Assembly: GCF_900496995.4 (NCBI RefSeq)
Contig: NC_044011.1
Location: 45,805,541-45,869,540 of the forward strand
Source: Aquila chrysaetos chrysaetos
Lineage: Eukaryota; Chordata; Aves; Accipitriformes; Accipitridae
Length of the DNA stretch: 64,000 bases
Reading direction: 5' to 3'
Both the position numbers and the translations under genes were made by a program. This document shows, piece by piece, positions 27,801-38,300 of this stretch; within the stretch, counting starts at the first letter, position 1, and each line of letters starts with the position of its first letter. The notes below the pieces were generated by a model. The model did not search any database. It had not been told where the DNA came from and was given only the letters and a program-made list of their open reading frames with translations.

Positions 27801-30800
27801 TATAAAGGTCTTCATGTATCCAATAGACAAAGTTTGCTTTGTTTTAATATACATTTTTAACTCCTTCCTCACTTCTGCATGGGTGCGTGTGTTAATCATG
27901 AGGACAATCAGCTTTTCCCTCTTTAAACTAAGCTTGGTAATTTGTTTTTAATAAAACCTCTTGTAAAAGAGGAGGGATGGATGTTGAAATGAAATTAAAA
28001 TTCTAATTTACTTTAGAAATGACCCAAGAGTCTAATAGCTTTGGCTGGTACTTGATCAAGTCCCAAAATAAATGCTGTTTCTCCCACACATGTTTTCACA
28101 ATAAGACAGGAATAATAAGAGCAAACAATAAGCCTGAAGTCAAGCTGTTAAGTCATTAAGGATTTTACCAAATGGCTCTGATTCCCCTCTATTTATTAAC
28201 AGCTCTCAGCAAGCTGTGGATCTTGATTATCTTGGTGTAAATCTGCAGTGATTTCCTTAATATCGGCCAAGTTACCTGCCACGAAGAGCACTATCATTGA
28301 ATTTAGCTCAGCTGCAAGCTCCTGAGCGGTCATTAAAGCTATCTAATGGCATCCAAGGGGAGGAGAGGAACTATTTAGGCTCTTATTAGAGGAAGCTAAA
28401 GAGAAGAAAAATATCGCTCAAACATCAGGGAAACTTGCTGACAGTGAGAGATGTATTGGGCTGTGAAGTAGTTTCCTATGGGAAGTGGTGGAAGTTCTGT
28501 TAAAATTAGCCTGGACAAAGCACACCAGAGCTCCCTTTCTGCTGTCATCTTGCCTCCCGTTGCTGGCCTTGCATACCTGTTTTTCCAGAGCACAATTCTT
28601 TTGTGCACAGAATCTGCTCACCTGCCCTTTTTCAAGCAGGGCTTGTCTTCCAGGTCCCTTTCACAGCCTCAAGCCTGCGTGTCTCTGTCGTTTAACCCAC
28701 AACCCCCCCCCCCCCCCCCAAAATCTGCATCAGGTTGGGGGACTGAATTTAACTTGCATTTTAGCTGGACTTGCCTTGAACAGCCAGGGATGGGGGTGCA
28801 GGCAGTTGCTGAGGTTGCACAGTATTTCTCACCCTGACTTGTGCTTTTTAACAGTACACCTTCCAGGGGAAGAGAAACCGAAAAGCAAACTGTGCTTGCT
28901 ATAAATCTATTTCAGCCGCTGTCTAGAGATGATAATTCCCCTTTTCCAGTCCAGGGCTCGGGAGGGGGTTGCTGGTGCTGCTTTACAGCTCTGGCAATCT
29001 TATTGATATTCTTTATTGCATGAAGCCTTGTCTTGGGTGTCAGGATGGGTTTAGTGCTTCTTCTGTGACCAAAGCACATGCTGCTTCGAGCATCAACGTG
29101 TGGTACTTTGCTGGAAGGTTCAGCTGGCAACGGCATCCTGAGAAAGATGCAAACGACATTCAGAGAGGCATGAAAGCAGTTCTCGAGAACTGGTGTGACT
29201 TAGGTGTCTTGATCAAAGGAAAAAAAAACCCCAACCCCAACTGCCTATTGTACAAGCTGCAAAGCAGGAAAAAGAGCTGCTCGTGGGGACTGCTGTTTTA
29301 ACTGCTATTTTAACGGTGTAACTGAGTACTCTCGGACACGTGTGTGCCATGGAAATAGGTGGATCAGCCTGGAGATTTCTCTGTCTCCATTTTGCAGAGT
29401 CTGTCTTGCTTTGGTAGCATTTGGCAGCATTAATCTTTGCTCTAGAGCAAGAGGGAGATCAGCTCATGTTTAGGTGAGATGGTTTACGCTTGTTTGAGGT
29501 TAGGATCAGGGGACGGCTGTGTGACAGGCTAGGACTGAGCACCTTGCCCTTCATTAGCCGAGTTGCAGAAATGGGCTCCATGCACCTTCTTTGTTTTACC
29601 CAGCTGCAGACTGACCCAGCTGCAACGAGATTTAAGCAAACGTGTTTTAACGCCTCGTTAGAGCAGGCTGGTAGGGTGTGCACAGATGCCGAGATTAGTT
29701 AAGGCTTCTCAGCCACAGTAACTTGCAATATGCGTGTTTTTGTGTTGCTCTAAGCGCAAAGAGAAATAGGCTCGTTGTTCTTTTACCACGTAGGTGAATT
29801 AAAAAGAGAAGTTTAAAAAAAAAAAAAATACTGGTGTTAGAGCAAAAGTTAGTAATAACAAGCAGGAAATGATGATAATAATTTAATACACATACACATG
29901 CAGGTGTTTCACATTTGGCCATTAGTCACAGAGCGCAGTGGGAGACGCTATCTGGAGTCCCTGTTTGCTAAAGTGGTGAGTGAGGCACAGCTGAAGCAGG
30001 CTCTGCCCTTTGCCTGGATGTTTGCTAACCGCTGGCTGGCCCCCAGCAACAGCGAAGCCCCCCCCCCCGGCCCTGTGAGCGGGGAAGGTGTGGAGGGGAA
30101 GGCTGGGAGCGGGTCCCAGTGCCTCTGGGAGTGATTCGTGGATGCGGTGCAGAAGTGGAGGCTGAAGGTAAGGCGGTTGCGCTGGCTCTGTCTAGAAGAT
30201 GACTCGGACAAGTGTTTGCATCTGCAGCGGTTACAGTCGGTAGCGCAGGAGGACTGCAGAAATCAGAAGAGAGGCATTTCGGAGGAGCCGGAGCTTCTGT
30301 GTCCTCAGAGAGGTTAAAGCAGTGGCAGCTCTTCCGTCTCGCAGGCTATGCTGTGTATTGGCACGATGAAAATAGCCGTTCCCCTTGGCTCCAAGTCATA
30401 TCCTGCCTGAGTGAGCCCTTCCGAGCCCAGGCTACTCCCCCTTTACTCTTTCCTCCCAGCACCTTTAAGTCACGTTCCCCAAAACACAGAAAGTGCATTG
30501 GCCCTGCATTTTCTGCCGCGCATTTAAAGGAGAGAGGGAGAAACATCGACATACTTGAAAACAGAGCCAGATTGCAGCTCCTTCACCTCAGCTACACAAA
30601 TGGGCTAATCGATGATTAAAAATCACATCTAATGAACAGCACTGGTAGAAGGACTTGCTCAGAGGAGTACATCCCATGCTAGGAACGACATGTGAAACTG
30701 TGATGTGCTCCTGCGGGCTGAGATCGTTATTTAGCGCACTGCAAATTACTCAGGAATATAAGTCTCAGCAATGCAAGGGAGAGCTTTAGCAACGGAAATG

Positions 30801-31296
30801 TAAGCTAATGCGGGAAAACAGAAGAATGTCTCCTGAAAACAGCAAAGTTCTTTGTGAAAGAGATTGTTTTTGACAAAACTTTTACAGGAAAGGTGTTGAT
30901 CTCAACAAACTGGCCTTTTTTTTTTTTTTTTTTTCTCTCAAAAGAAAAAAAAAATGGCAACGACTTCCCACTGATTCTACAGCAAAGGAAATATGATCTC
31001 ATCTTCCCTCAGAGTAGCTCCATCAGCTTCCAGGTGATAATTCATTCACCATTGTCAGGCTCTCATCAGTTTACACTAATGGATCTGTGTGTTTGCATTG
31101 TTGATACAACACATCTAATCACAATATCTGCTATTAATACAGACATTTTTCCTCTTAACTTTTCCAGCTTAAACTCATTACAATGATAGTCTGGTCCTAG
31201 CTTTATATGGCTGTGAGAAAGCGCAGGTTTAGCAGATGCTATCAGTTTTTATGCCTTTTGCAGCAGGGCATCTAATGTCCATCTCCATTTCCGCAG
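27800..31296. other. non-coding DNA immediately upstream of ETS1 exon alpha
   Basis: Holds a C17 run (28703-28719), an A14 run (29815-29828) and a T19 run followed by A10 (30916-30955) that could pair as a hairpin. The 28110-28360 stretch is AT-rich, non-repetitive and dense in TAAT/GATTA-like words, which is the look of a conserved non-coding element. Just upstream of exon alpha there is a TATA-like word (TTTATATG, 31202-31209). A pyrimidine-rich 3' splice-site-like segment ends in CAG at 31296. No CpG island is present, so the alpha transcript probably starts at a CpG-poor promoter, either close by or further upstream. Confidence 0.45.
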
Positions 31297-31307
31297 GCAC
31301 CCCTGAG

Positions 31308-31379
31308 ATGATGAGTTACTATATGGACACAACCATCGGCAACACAGCCCCTTATCCTTTGGCTCGCCCTGGAGTGATG
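31308..31379 (+). CDS. ETS1: ETS1 exon alpha (p68-type isoform N-terminus)
   Basis: This exon encodes the first residues of the long ETS1 isoform, a nuclear ETS-domain transcription factor that binds GGAA cores. The frame reads [11 protein letters not shown], then [13 protein letters not shown], and stops exactly at ATG|GTAAGA, a strong phase-0 donor. The remembered chicken p68 N-terminus begins [10 protein letters not shown] and continues with nearly the same [10 protein letters not shown] tail. The human long isoform has a looser counterpart starting MSYF. Two ATGs stand in tandem. Orthologs start at the second (31311), which has A at -3, while the first (31308) has G at -3, so either could be used and they differ by one Met. 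The exon body may begin at 31297, just after a CAG with a pyrimidine tract, in which case a non-coding leader exon lies upstream. Alternatively it is a true first exon with a start site near 31230. Its partner is exon beta, about 2 kb downstream. Confidence 0.9.
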
Positions 31380-32235
31380 GTAAGAAAGGAGTTTGGGTTG
31401 TTTTTCTGTCCCTAGAAGTGGGTTTTCTCTTTGGTTGCTGCAACTTTGCTGGCCTATTCACTGACATGGCTTGGTGTTGACCACTAAATTGTTCCAAGGT
31501 TTCACGCAGTTTTCAGAGCAGTGTCCAAATGCTGTTTACCCAGAGCTTATCTGAACCTCTCGAGCTTGCAAACTTCAACTGGAAATAGAATCGCTGCATC
31601 GGATTTCCTGCACTTGTGTTTGGAGGAGGATTGTTAGGGTAACCATTGTCCCGGTGCCTCCGCTCCCCGTGCTGACCTTCACCTGCCGCAGATGAATGTA
31701 GTGGGATCAGCACAAAGCAGATGAGGCTTTGGAAAATGTTCGGTTGGTTTTCTGGAGTTTTTGGACAACTTTGGTGCTCCCTCTCCTAAGCCAGCGCCTT
31801 TCTGTCTGTGCAGCTGATGAGTGGTTATGTATAATATATGTTAGAGTGTGAATCCTGGGCGTGCCCATGCTGGCTGCCAGCAGCTACGGGACAGGTTTGA
31901 CCATGCTTCGACCCTTATTCCGAGAAATCACTTTACTAGACATATGCCCAAAGAAATTCTGGCCAGTGTTAAAGATCCTAGACAAGGTCAGATGAAAGCT
32001 GTAACTCTGAGCTGAGACACCAGGCTGCACAGACGACTTGCTAGAAAGCAAAATTTTCACCAAATTAGGAAGAAAAGACCACTCTGACACATGAAATATT
32101 TCTAACACAGCTCACTATTTTTCCTTTAAATGGTTCCAAGCATGCATTTGGTTTTAAATATTGATTGGAAACAAAGCAAAACTATTTCCCTGCGGGAAAT
32201 AATAAAAATTAAAAAAAATGAAAACATCCTGAATT

Positions 32236-32870
32236 TATTTATATGTGTTGCTATCCTCTTATATAGAGATATACACATATATGTACCATATATATATATT
32301 ATATGGTATATATGTATTTACACATATGTATATATGGCAAATATGTATATAAGGTATATACATATATACACACTATATATACACATATGTATAAAATAGG
32401 TATGTATAAAATAAAATGAAAATTATATCCTGGGATTATTTCCATATACCTATATATGCTTGTATATATAATACATATATTTTCTTTATAAAGTATAAAT
32501 ATCACTTTATATACAATAAAACCAAACACGTGTAATATATAATGACAGTTATAACCAAGATTACATATGTGTGGGTATATACGTGCCTACATCACATGTA
32601 TAATCAATACATGTATATACATATATAATGTATTACGTGTAAGTGTGAAATACAGTATATTATGTAATATATGTGTAACAAAACGTAAGTTTATATAAGT
32701 ACACATCTGTGTATATACTTCATGTGTGCATACCACATATATATATATACAGATGTATGTATACACACATATAGATGTCCATGGACACATAACTATAACT
32801 AACATAAATACAAATAATGCAAATATAAACATATTATTTGTGATTATTATCAATATAAAGAGGCATATGA
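32236..32870. repeat. degenerate (A+T)-rich TATACA/CATATA simple repeat
   Basis: About 630 bp of alternating TATATA, CATATG, TATACA and GTATAT words, almost free of GC dinucleotide blocks, on both strands. Open frames through it are low-complexity Tyr/Ile/His translations and not genes. It is a decayed minisatellite or microsatellite expansion. It ends abruptly at a GC-rich segment near 32880. Confidence 0.85.
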
Positions 32871-33096
32871 ACATAAATCTGATGGCTTGCCCCAGCTCCC
32901 ACCAGCGTGGGACCGAGCTCCCCCATAGTGCCAGGGCTGTGACCCGGGGCAGGGCCGCGACCTCCCCACGGTTTTGGGGGGGCTGTGGGGCTTCCCGCTG
33001 TCCAAAAATAATGGTTCCAGCTGGCAGGGCTGAAACGAGCCCGCTCTCAAGCAGGGTGTCCTCCCCACGGCTGGCCCTGAGGAGATGCCCCTCCTC

Positions 33097-33108
33097 GCCG
33101 CCATCTTG
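33097..33108 (-). promoter_or_regulatory. YY1-type motif in a CpG-rich patch
   Basis: GCCGCCATCTTG is the exact reverse complement of the YY1 consensus CAAGATGGCGGC. It lies in a short GC-rich, CpG-retaining patch (about 32880-33120) upstream of exon beta. On the minus strand the arrangement is like promoters where YY1 sits at or just after the start site. Function is inferred only. Confidence 0.4.
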
Positions 33109-33363
33109 CTGAGCGCTGCCTCACTGCGGGCCTTCTTTTTTTTTTTTTTTCCTCACGTTTCTTTAAAAAAATGCCTTTTCAGCCTCATCGTCGCGCCCCT
33201 CAGCCAGGTGAGTTTGGATAACACTGTTTCTTCAGAGCAAACCCTGAGGGCCCAGGGCTTCGTGCCTGATTTGAGCGGGGGGGGAAGGCACGCTGCCACC
33301 TTGAAACGGGGCAGCCATTTCAGGGTCCCGCTCCCCTGACGCTTCTCCCTCTCCTGCTCCCAG

Positions 33364-33508
33364 AAGCAAGGTGCTGCCGGCCCCTGTGAGGATCCCTGGG
33401 TGACCTGCGGCTTTCAGTCCGCCTGCTGCCAGCCGAGGACGTGCTGCCCGCTCTGGGATGAGCCTGCCACGCAAGAAGTGCCCACCGGCCTGGAGCACTA
33501 CAGCACGG
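33364..33508 (+). CDS. ETS1: ETS1 exon beta (p68-type isoform, cysteine-rich segment)
   Basis: The second coding exon of the long isoform, 48 codons plus one base, in frame with exon alpha. It reads [12 protein letters not shown], then [36 protein letters not shown], and ends ACG G|GTAGGA (phase 1). The C-terminal EVPTGLEH stretch is shared with remembered chicken and human long ETS1 and echoes the EVPTGL of ETS2, which makes the identity firm. There are six cysteines, as single C, single C, CC and CC. The dangling G would complete an Asp codon with the shared downstream exon, as it does after exon I54. The acceptor is CAGAAG: splicing after CAG (33364) keeps a Lys, splicing after AAG (33367) removes it. 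Remembered chicken p68 lacks that residue and human has Arg there. The exon extends the transactivating N-terminus of the nuclear factor; no DNA-binding residues lie here. Confidence 0.92.
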
Positions 33509-34349
33509 GTAGGACACCATTTTGGGGGTGGGTTTGGAAACTGGGATGGCGCCTTTCCCCCCAGTGCCTTGGGGCTTGTTGGCATGCTCAGGTGAAAAGA
33601 CGGGCCTTAAAGGCCCGCCACGCTCTCGTTTGTTGTCCAGCGTGTCCTGCTTGTCTCCTTCCTCCTATATTTGCTTTCTGCCCCGGTCCTGACAATTTAT
33701 TGGGGTGTTTTGCCCTTAATGCAGCCACAAGGCACCTACCACAGCATCACCAGGTTGGTACCTGCCTTGCTGGCTGTCAAGGGTCTCCCTCAGTGGAGAT
33801 GGGGCCAGAAAGCAGATAAAAACCTTAAAGCTGCTTTGTCTAACTCTTCTCCTCCTGTCAGAGTGATGCTGAAGGATGGGAGCTTCCTTCTTCCCTGCCA
33901 TGCTGTGGGTGCCCAGCTGGGAGAACCCCTCTCCTCTTTCGGGTGGTGATTTTGATGTCCTGTGTGCACCTCCCTTGGATTTAGGGACTTCAGCCCTGAT
34001 TGCTGCTCCCTGGGGTCTTGACAGACATGGGCGTCTCCGGGAAGATACTGTAAGCAAGGTGGACCTGCCAACCTGCTCGTTGCATCTTCAGCATTTCCCA
34101 TGGCATTTGCAGGACTGATGTCCTTGCCAGTGGCTTTGGAAAATGGCCTTCATGGAGGGTTGCGAGGAGCCGGGGACTCCCAAGGTTTAATTCCACTGTG
34201 GTAGTGATTTTGGGTCTCTTGCTTTTGTAGCTTATTGCCTTGCTCCTTGGGAGGGTAGTGGCATGGTCTTGAGGTAACCACAACTGGAGATGTGTGGTCA
34301 CGCTGTGCTGTCAGGGCTGCATGGTTGCAACGTGCTGCACAGCTAAAAC

Positions 34350-34400
34350 AATTCACTGACTTGGACTAGATGATCCTCTTCTCTAATGCATTCATAATTT
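34350..34400 (+). repeat. possible CR1 3'-end fragment
   Basis: 'cttggactagatgatcctcttctct' followed by 'aatgcattcataa' resembles the CR1 3' end, where 'ttggactagatgatc' precedes a 'ccttccaaccctaatgattctatga' type tail. Only about 50 bp can be compared. Confidence 0.4.
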
Positions 34401-34709
34401 GAAAGTCGTTACAAAATCGCCGGTGACTAATTCTTGCCCTGCACGTTGTTCAACCCGTGAATCTTCAAGCTGAGCTTGCAGTTTGGGGCTGCTTCTTGTA
34501 TAACCAACTGGCAGTGCAGATGTCGGGCGGGCAGTTGGTCCTCCTGCCTGCGGGACGGGTGATGAAGTATCAGCAAAGAGCCCCGTTGTGCTGTGGCAGA
34601 GGAGAGGGCTTAGGTACGCCGTGGCACAGGCCAACTGCAGGAACTAAGTGAAAAAGCTCAAGTTGCATGAATGTGACCTTTGTGAAGGGCCAATATGAAG
34701 TTTATGTTT

Positions 34710-34760
34710 CACTTAAGTCCCACATAAGCCTATCATGAAGCACTTAAATCCCATGTAAGC
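34710..34760 (+). repeat. 20-bp imperfect direct duplication
   Basis: cacttaagtcccacataagc (34710-34729) and cacttaaatcccatgtaagc (34741-34760) match at 17 of 20 positions with a 31-bp period. Each is preceded by ATGAAG. A small local duplication or a piece of a decayed repeat. Confidence 0.7.
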
Positions 34761-35309
34761 TTTTGTATGGCATGTGCTGGTCTTCTGTGACTTGTTCCCG
34801 GCTCGTTAGTTATGCACATTGGCCCCTTGGGAGGGGAAAAGCCCTGATGTTTAGAGACTTTCTGCAGCTAAAGAGTTCAGCAGAACCAGTGACTGTTGCG
34901 GTCAAATGTACAGTTTGAAATCTCTCCTTGGCAAATATTCAGGCATTTTGATTTTTTTTTTTTTCTCCTTTGGTGAGCACTTGTGTGTGAGTAGGAGACG
35001 GACGCAGAGCACTGCGCCTGTGGCTGGAGCAAAACTCTACTGCCTATTCCCAGCCGTTCTTATTTCAGCTATTTGCTCAACTCCTGTGGGTGACCTCTCT
35101 CAGCATGATGTCAACTCTGCTCTGATGAAATCTGCCCTTGCAGCATTTGGATTTACTCAAACATTTTGCAAATCTGTGCCTGGAAAGTTTTCTTTGTGTT
35201 TTTTTCCCTACTCTCTCCCCTTTTCTGTGAAAGTGCTCTCTCCAGGGACCAACATATCTGCAACGCAGATCTTCATTACTCCATGCTGGGTCTGTGAAAT
35301 TTCTTGTTG

Positions 35310-35395
35310 CAGAGACTGGAGCCTGATACAAACCTCAGTGAAGCCAGTGGGAAAAAAAAAGCTGTCATTGTCTTCAACAGGTTTCAATCAAACTT
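35310..35395. repeat. old amniote palindromic repeat remnant
   Basis: 'cctgatacaaacctcagtgaag', 'ccagtgggaaaa', 'cattgtcttcaacaggtttc' follows the layout of a widespread sauropsid fossil repeat that I remember as 'gatccaaagcccattgaagtcaatgg ... cccattgacttcaatgggctttggatc'. The two halves are inverted relatives. Family not assigned. Confidence 0.4.
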
Positions 35396-38300
35396 TCAAT
35401 ATATTGGGATGGGTAGGAAAGGCCTTTAATTCTCTTGCAGTACCTAAGAACTACTTTTCAGTTCTTCCTGTTGCAATGCAAGGTACTCTTTCTCTGATTT
35501 ATTTTTTAAATACTGCTGTTTCTTCCGTCTAGAGCAGTTTCTAATTTTAAATGAGAGGAAACTCTCATTTGTATATGCCGCTAAGAACGGTCTTTCATTT
35601 CTCCTTTGTGTTTCGGGTGCACATTAAAACCATTTGTCATCTATTCTTCTGGTGTACTAGAGGCTATTTTGGTTTTCATGGTCTTGATGTTGGTGAAAGA
35701 AACAAGTCAACAAGGAAAATGCAAGTGTGAATATATCCTCTCGCAATAGAAACCCACAACATTTCTAAAAGTTTTAGAGCTGCTTGCGTTTAGAGAAGAT
35801 ATTTTGCCTTTGAAGCTTGGGTGAGTTTATTTACATTGTGCTTGAAGTCCGATAAGATTATTCAGTGATATGGGGATTTAGCTTGTTGATAAAGACAAGA
35901 AGCGGTGGTGATGTTTTTTTGATTAAAAAGCAAAAATTTGGAAATGGTATAGAGTCAGTTTTATTTGTTAGCTTGCTACCACAATCTGTGGTGCATATGT
36001 TGGGCCTATTACTGCCCAGAGAATCAACCTAAACTGGGTTCTCAGCAAGCAAAGGGCACATCCCAGAGGTGGTAGAAAAAAAACTAGCAAGAAGGGAGCT
36101 GCTGCCTGTTTATGAAAAGTAGCTCTGCTCCTTGGACAAGTGGGAATACGAGTGTAAAGGCCATTGCACCTTAGCTGAACCATCTGGCAGCCCAAAATTA
36201 AGGGTGCCATGTGTCTGCCCGAAGCAGTAGGGTTGCTGAAAGGATGCTGAAAGCCACACTTAGTGCCGTATGTTTAATTCATAGAGTAATAGTATCCTAA
36301 TATTAGCCTCTGGTAATATTTTTTGGCTTATACAAGGTTAGGCATAAAACTGGAGTGGAGGAAAATATTTGATAGCGGTATTATAATTTCAGCACGGACA
36401 TAGTCCTGGCTGTGCTGCCTTTCTGAGCCAAGGCCACTTTGACAACCCCTTCCACTCTGAACGGGTTTGTTTTCCTTAGTGATAGGGGAGATAAAACTGT
36501 TGTTAATGGCAAGCGAGGGATGAAACGACTCTGGCTGAAGATGTTTCTACGGCTGTTGTCGTGCTGAATTAGCACACTTGGACTGAAGGTGCTCCCAGCC
36601 TTTTGGACACTACAGGAGCATTTTGGGGAGTGATCCTGCTTTCACTGAGACAAATGGGATTGTCTTTGGGATTTTGCAAGGCAAGAAATGCAATAAAAGT
36701 ATTTTCTAGAGGAGAAATTAGAGCTGCATCTCTGACTCTGCTTCCCAGGCTAATGAAAGCAGTCCTGCTGATTTCGGTCAGGCTTCTTGCACTGAGACAC
36801 TGTCACAAATACAAGGCATCACCTTAGGCTCATCCCTAACAGCCAGTGTGATTCAGGCCGGTGCTGTGGGAGGGCATGGTGCAGAGACCAGCCTTGGCCA
36901 GTCTGTGGCTGATGCTGTCTGGCCACATTAGCTTGGTGCCACCTCTCAGCCCAGAATATTTTGGGTTTATTAGCTTTGCGGGTGGCATGTCCCTAATGCA
37001 GCAAACCTGCATCTGACTCCCTGGAGCTTCACGGACATTGGGTCCCTGCAGCCTGGGCCATAGTGGTGGTGTGCTGGGTTTGGCAGGAAAGCAAAGCCCT
37101 TGTAGCTGGAGCCACGCATTGCAGCATGCCGCGTTGCCCCACGCCCACGCAGACAAAATAGGGATGCCCTCCCTTTGCCCCCACCCTGCTGACTCTGGCT
37201 GTGATCTTCCTTCAAGCCCAGCTCTCAGCTCAGCCTGGACTGCAGGCAGGAGTCCCACGGGGACCGCCTGCATCCATGGCGAACTCTCCCTGCTTTTCCC
37301 CACGTTGCCCCCTCCTTTGCCGCGAGACCTACTCTTTCCCTGGTGGAGATCCCGGGAGGAAAGCTCTTTCTGTGAGCGGTTTCTGGGCCAGCTTCCAGGC
37401 CCACGCTCGGAGGAAGGGGGCTTGGGGAGGAGGAGAGAGGGGGGGAAGGTGAAAGCTGACCAGGCTCAGCCCGATGGCTTCTCCAGCTGCAGCACATTTT
37501 CCGAGCGAAGCTTTTTTTCAAAAAAAGAAAAAAAAAAAAAAAATCTGCATTTTTTTTCATGTCCTTTTATCCTATTTTTAACTGCGGCCTCCTTCCTTTT
37601 CTCAGCCTCCTCCAACACTTCCCCCCTCCCCTGCGCTGCTGCTGCCTCCCCCGCATGCTCTCCGCAGAGATGAATGGGCGTCTTTTCACAGGGCACGCAC
37701 ATCTGCTTGCGGCTCGAGACCTAGCAGGACTTCTCAGGCAGTTCTCCTGGAGGAGACCGGCCAGTCTGTCCTCTCCCTCCTTAACAAACGAGGAGTGGGG
37801 AAGGGAGGACGTGGAGGAAGGTGAAGAGAAACAGAACAGGAAAAAAAAAAAAAAAAAGGGCGTGAGCCACCACGGGGAGGGACGAGCAAGAGCCAAGGCG
37901 ATGGATGCTAATTTATTTCAAGGCTCAACAAAAGCCGTGCACAAAAATCCTGCCTCTGCCCAACCTGCTGCTAGTTGTTCTCCCAGATCTGCAGCTTTCC
38001 CTGGCCATTTGCTCTGGCCCAGGGGATGAATGAGCCCTTTCTGCTGGGCTCTGTTGTCATCCTCTGGCCAGCGAGGTGGTGCAGTCTCTTGGGGTCTGGT
38101 GCTGTTTATAGCTTGGTTGGAATGGGTTTTTCTTTGACCTTTTTTCTTCGTGGCAGTCTTTGGGTGTTTCATTGGCTCCAGTTAAAGGCATGTCACACCT
38201 ACTATACTTGGGCCCTCTGGGTTTGTTGAAGGACGCGCATAATTTTCTCCATTAAGAGCACTTACTCCAATCTGTCGGTGGAGAGAAAAGATCCCTCTAT

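Larger units (their letters stand above)
31380..33363 (+). other. ETS1: ETS1 intron between exons alpha and beta
   Basis: The intron is 1984 bp, from GTAAGA at 31380 to a pyrimidine-rich acceptor ending CAG at 33361-33363. A good branch-point word (CCCCTGAC) puts its A at 33339, 24 nt before the acceptor. It contains a ~630 bp AT-rich simple repeat, a GC-rich patch at 32880-33120 and a T15 run at 33136-33150. No coding exon was seen inside it. Confidence 0.8.

Noticed and set aside
1..31296. Exons of FLI1, the expected head-to-head neighbour of ETS1
   Set aside because: No FLI1-like N-terminal coding segment or accompanying CpG island was seen on the minus strand; it probably lies further upstream.
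32130..32874. Tyr/Ile/His-rich open frames on both strands
   Set aside because: They are translations of the AT-rich simple repeat.
34906..35532. A ~208-codon plus-strand open frame
   Set aside because: It passes through a T13 run and a fossil repeat relic at 35310-35395; the translation has no known domain.
37038..37673. A ~211-codon plus-strand open frame
   Set aside because: It runs through poly-A/T low-complexity sequence and translates to Lys, Ser and Phe runs; nothing supports coding.
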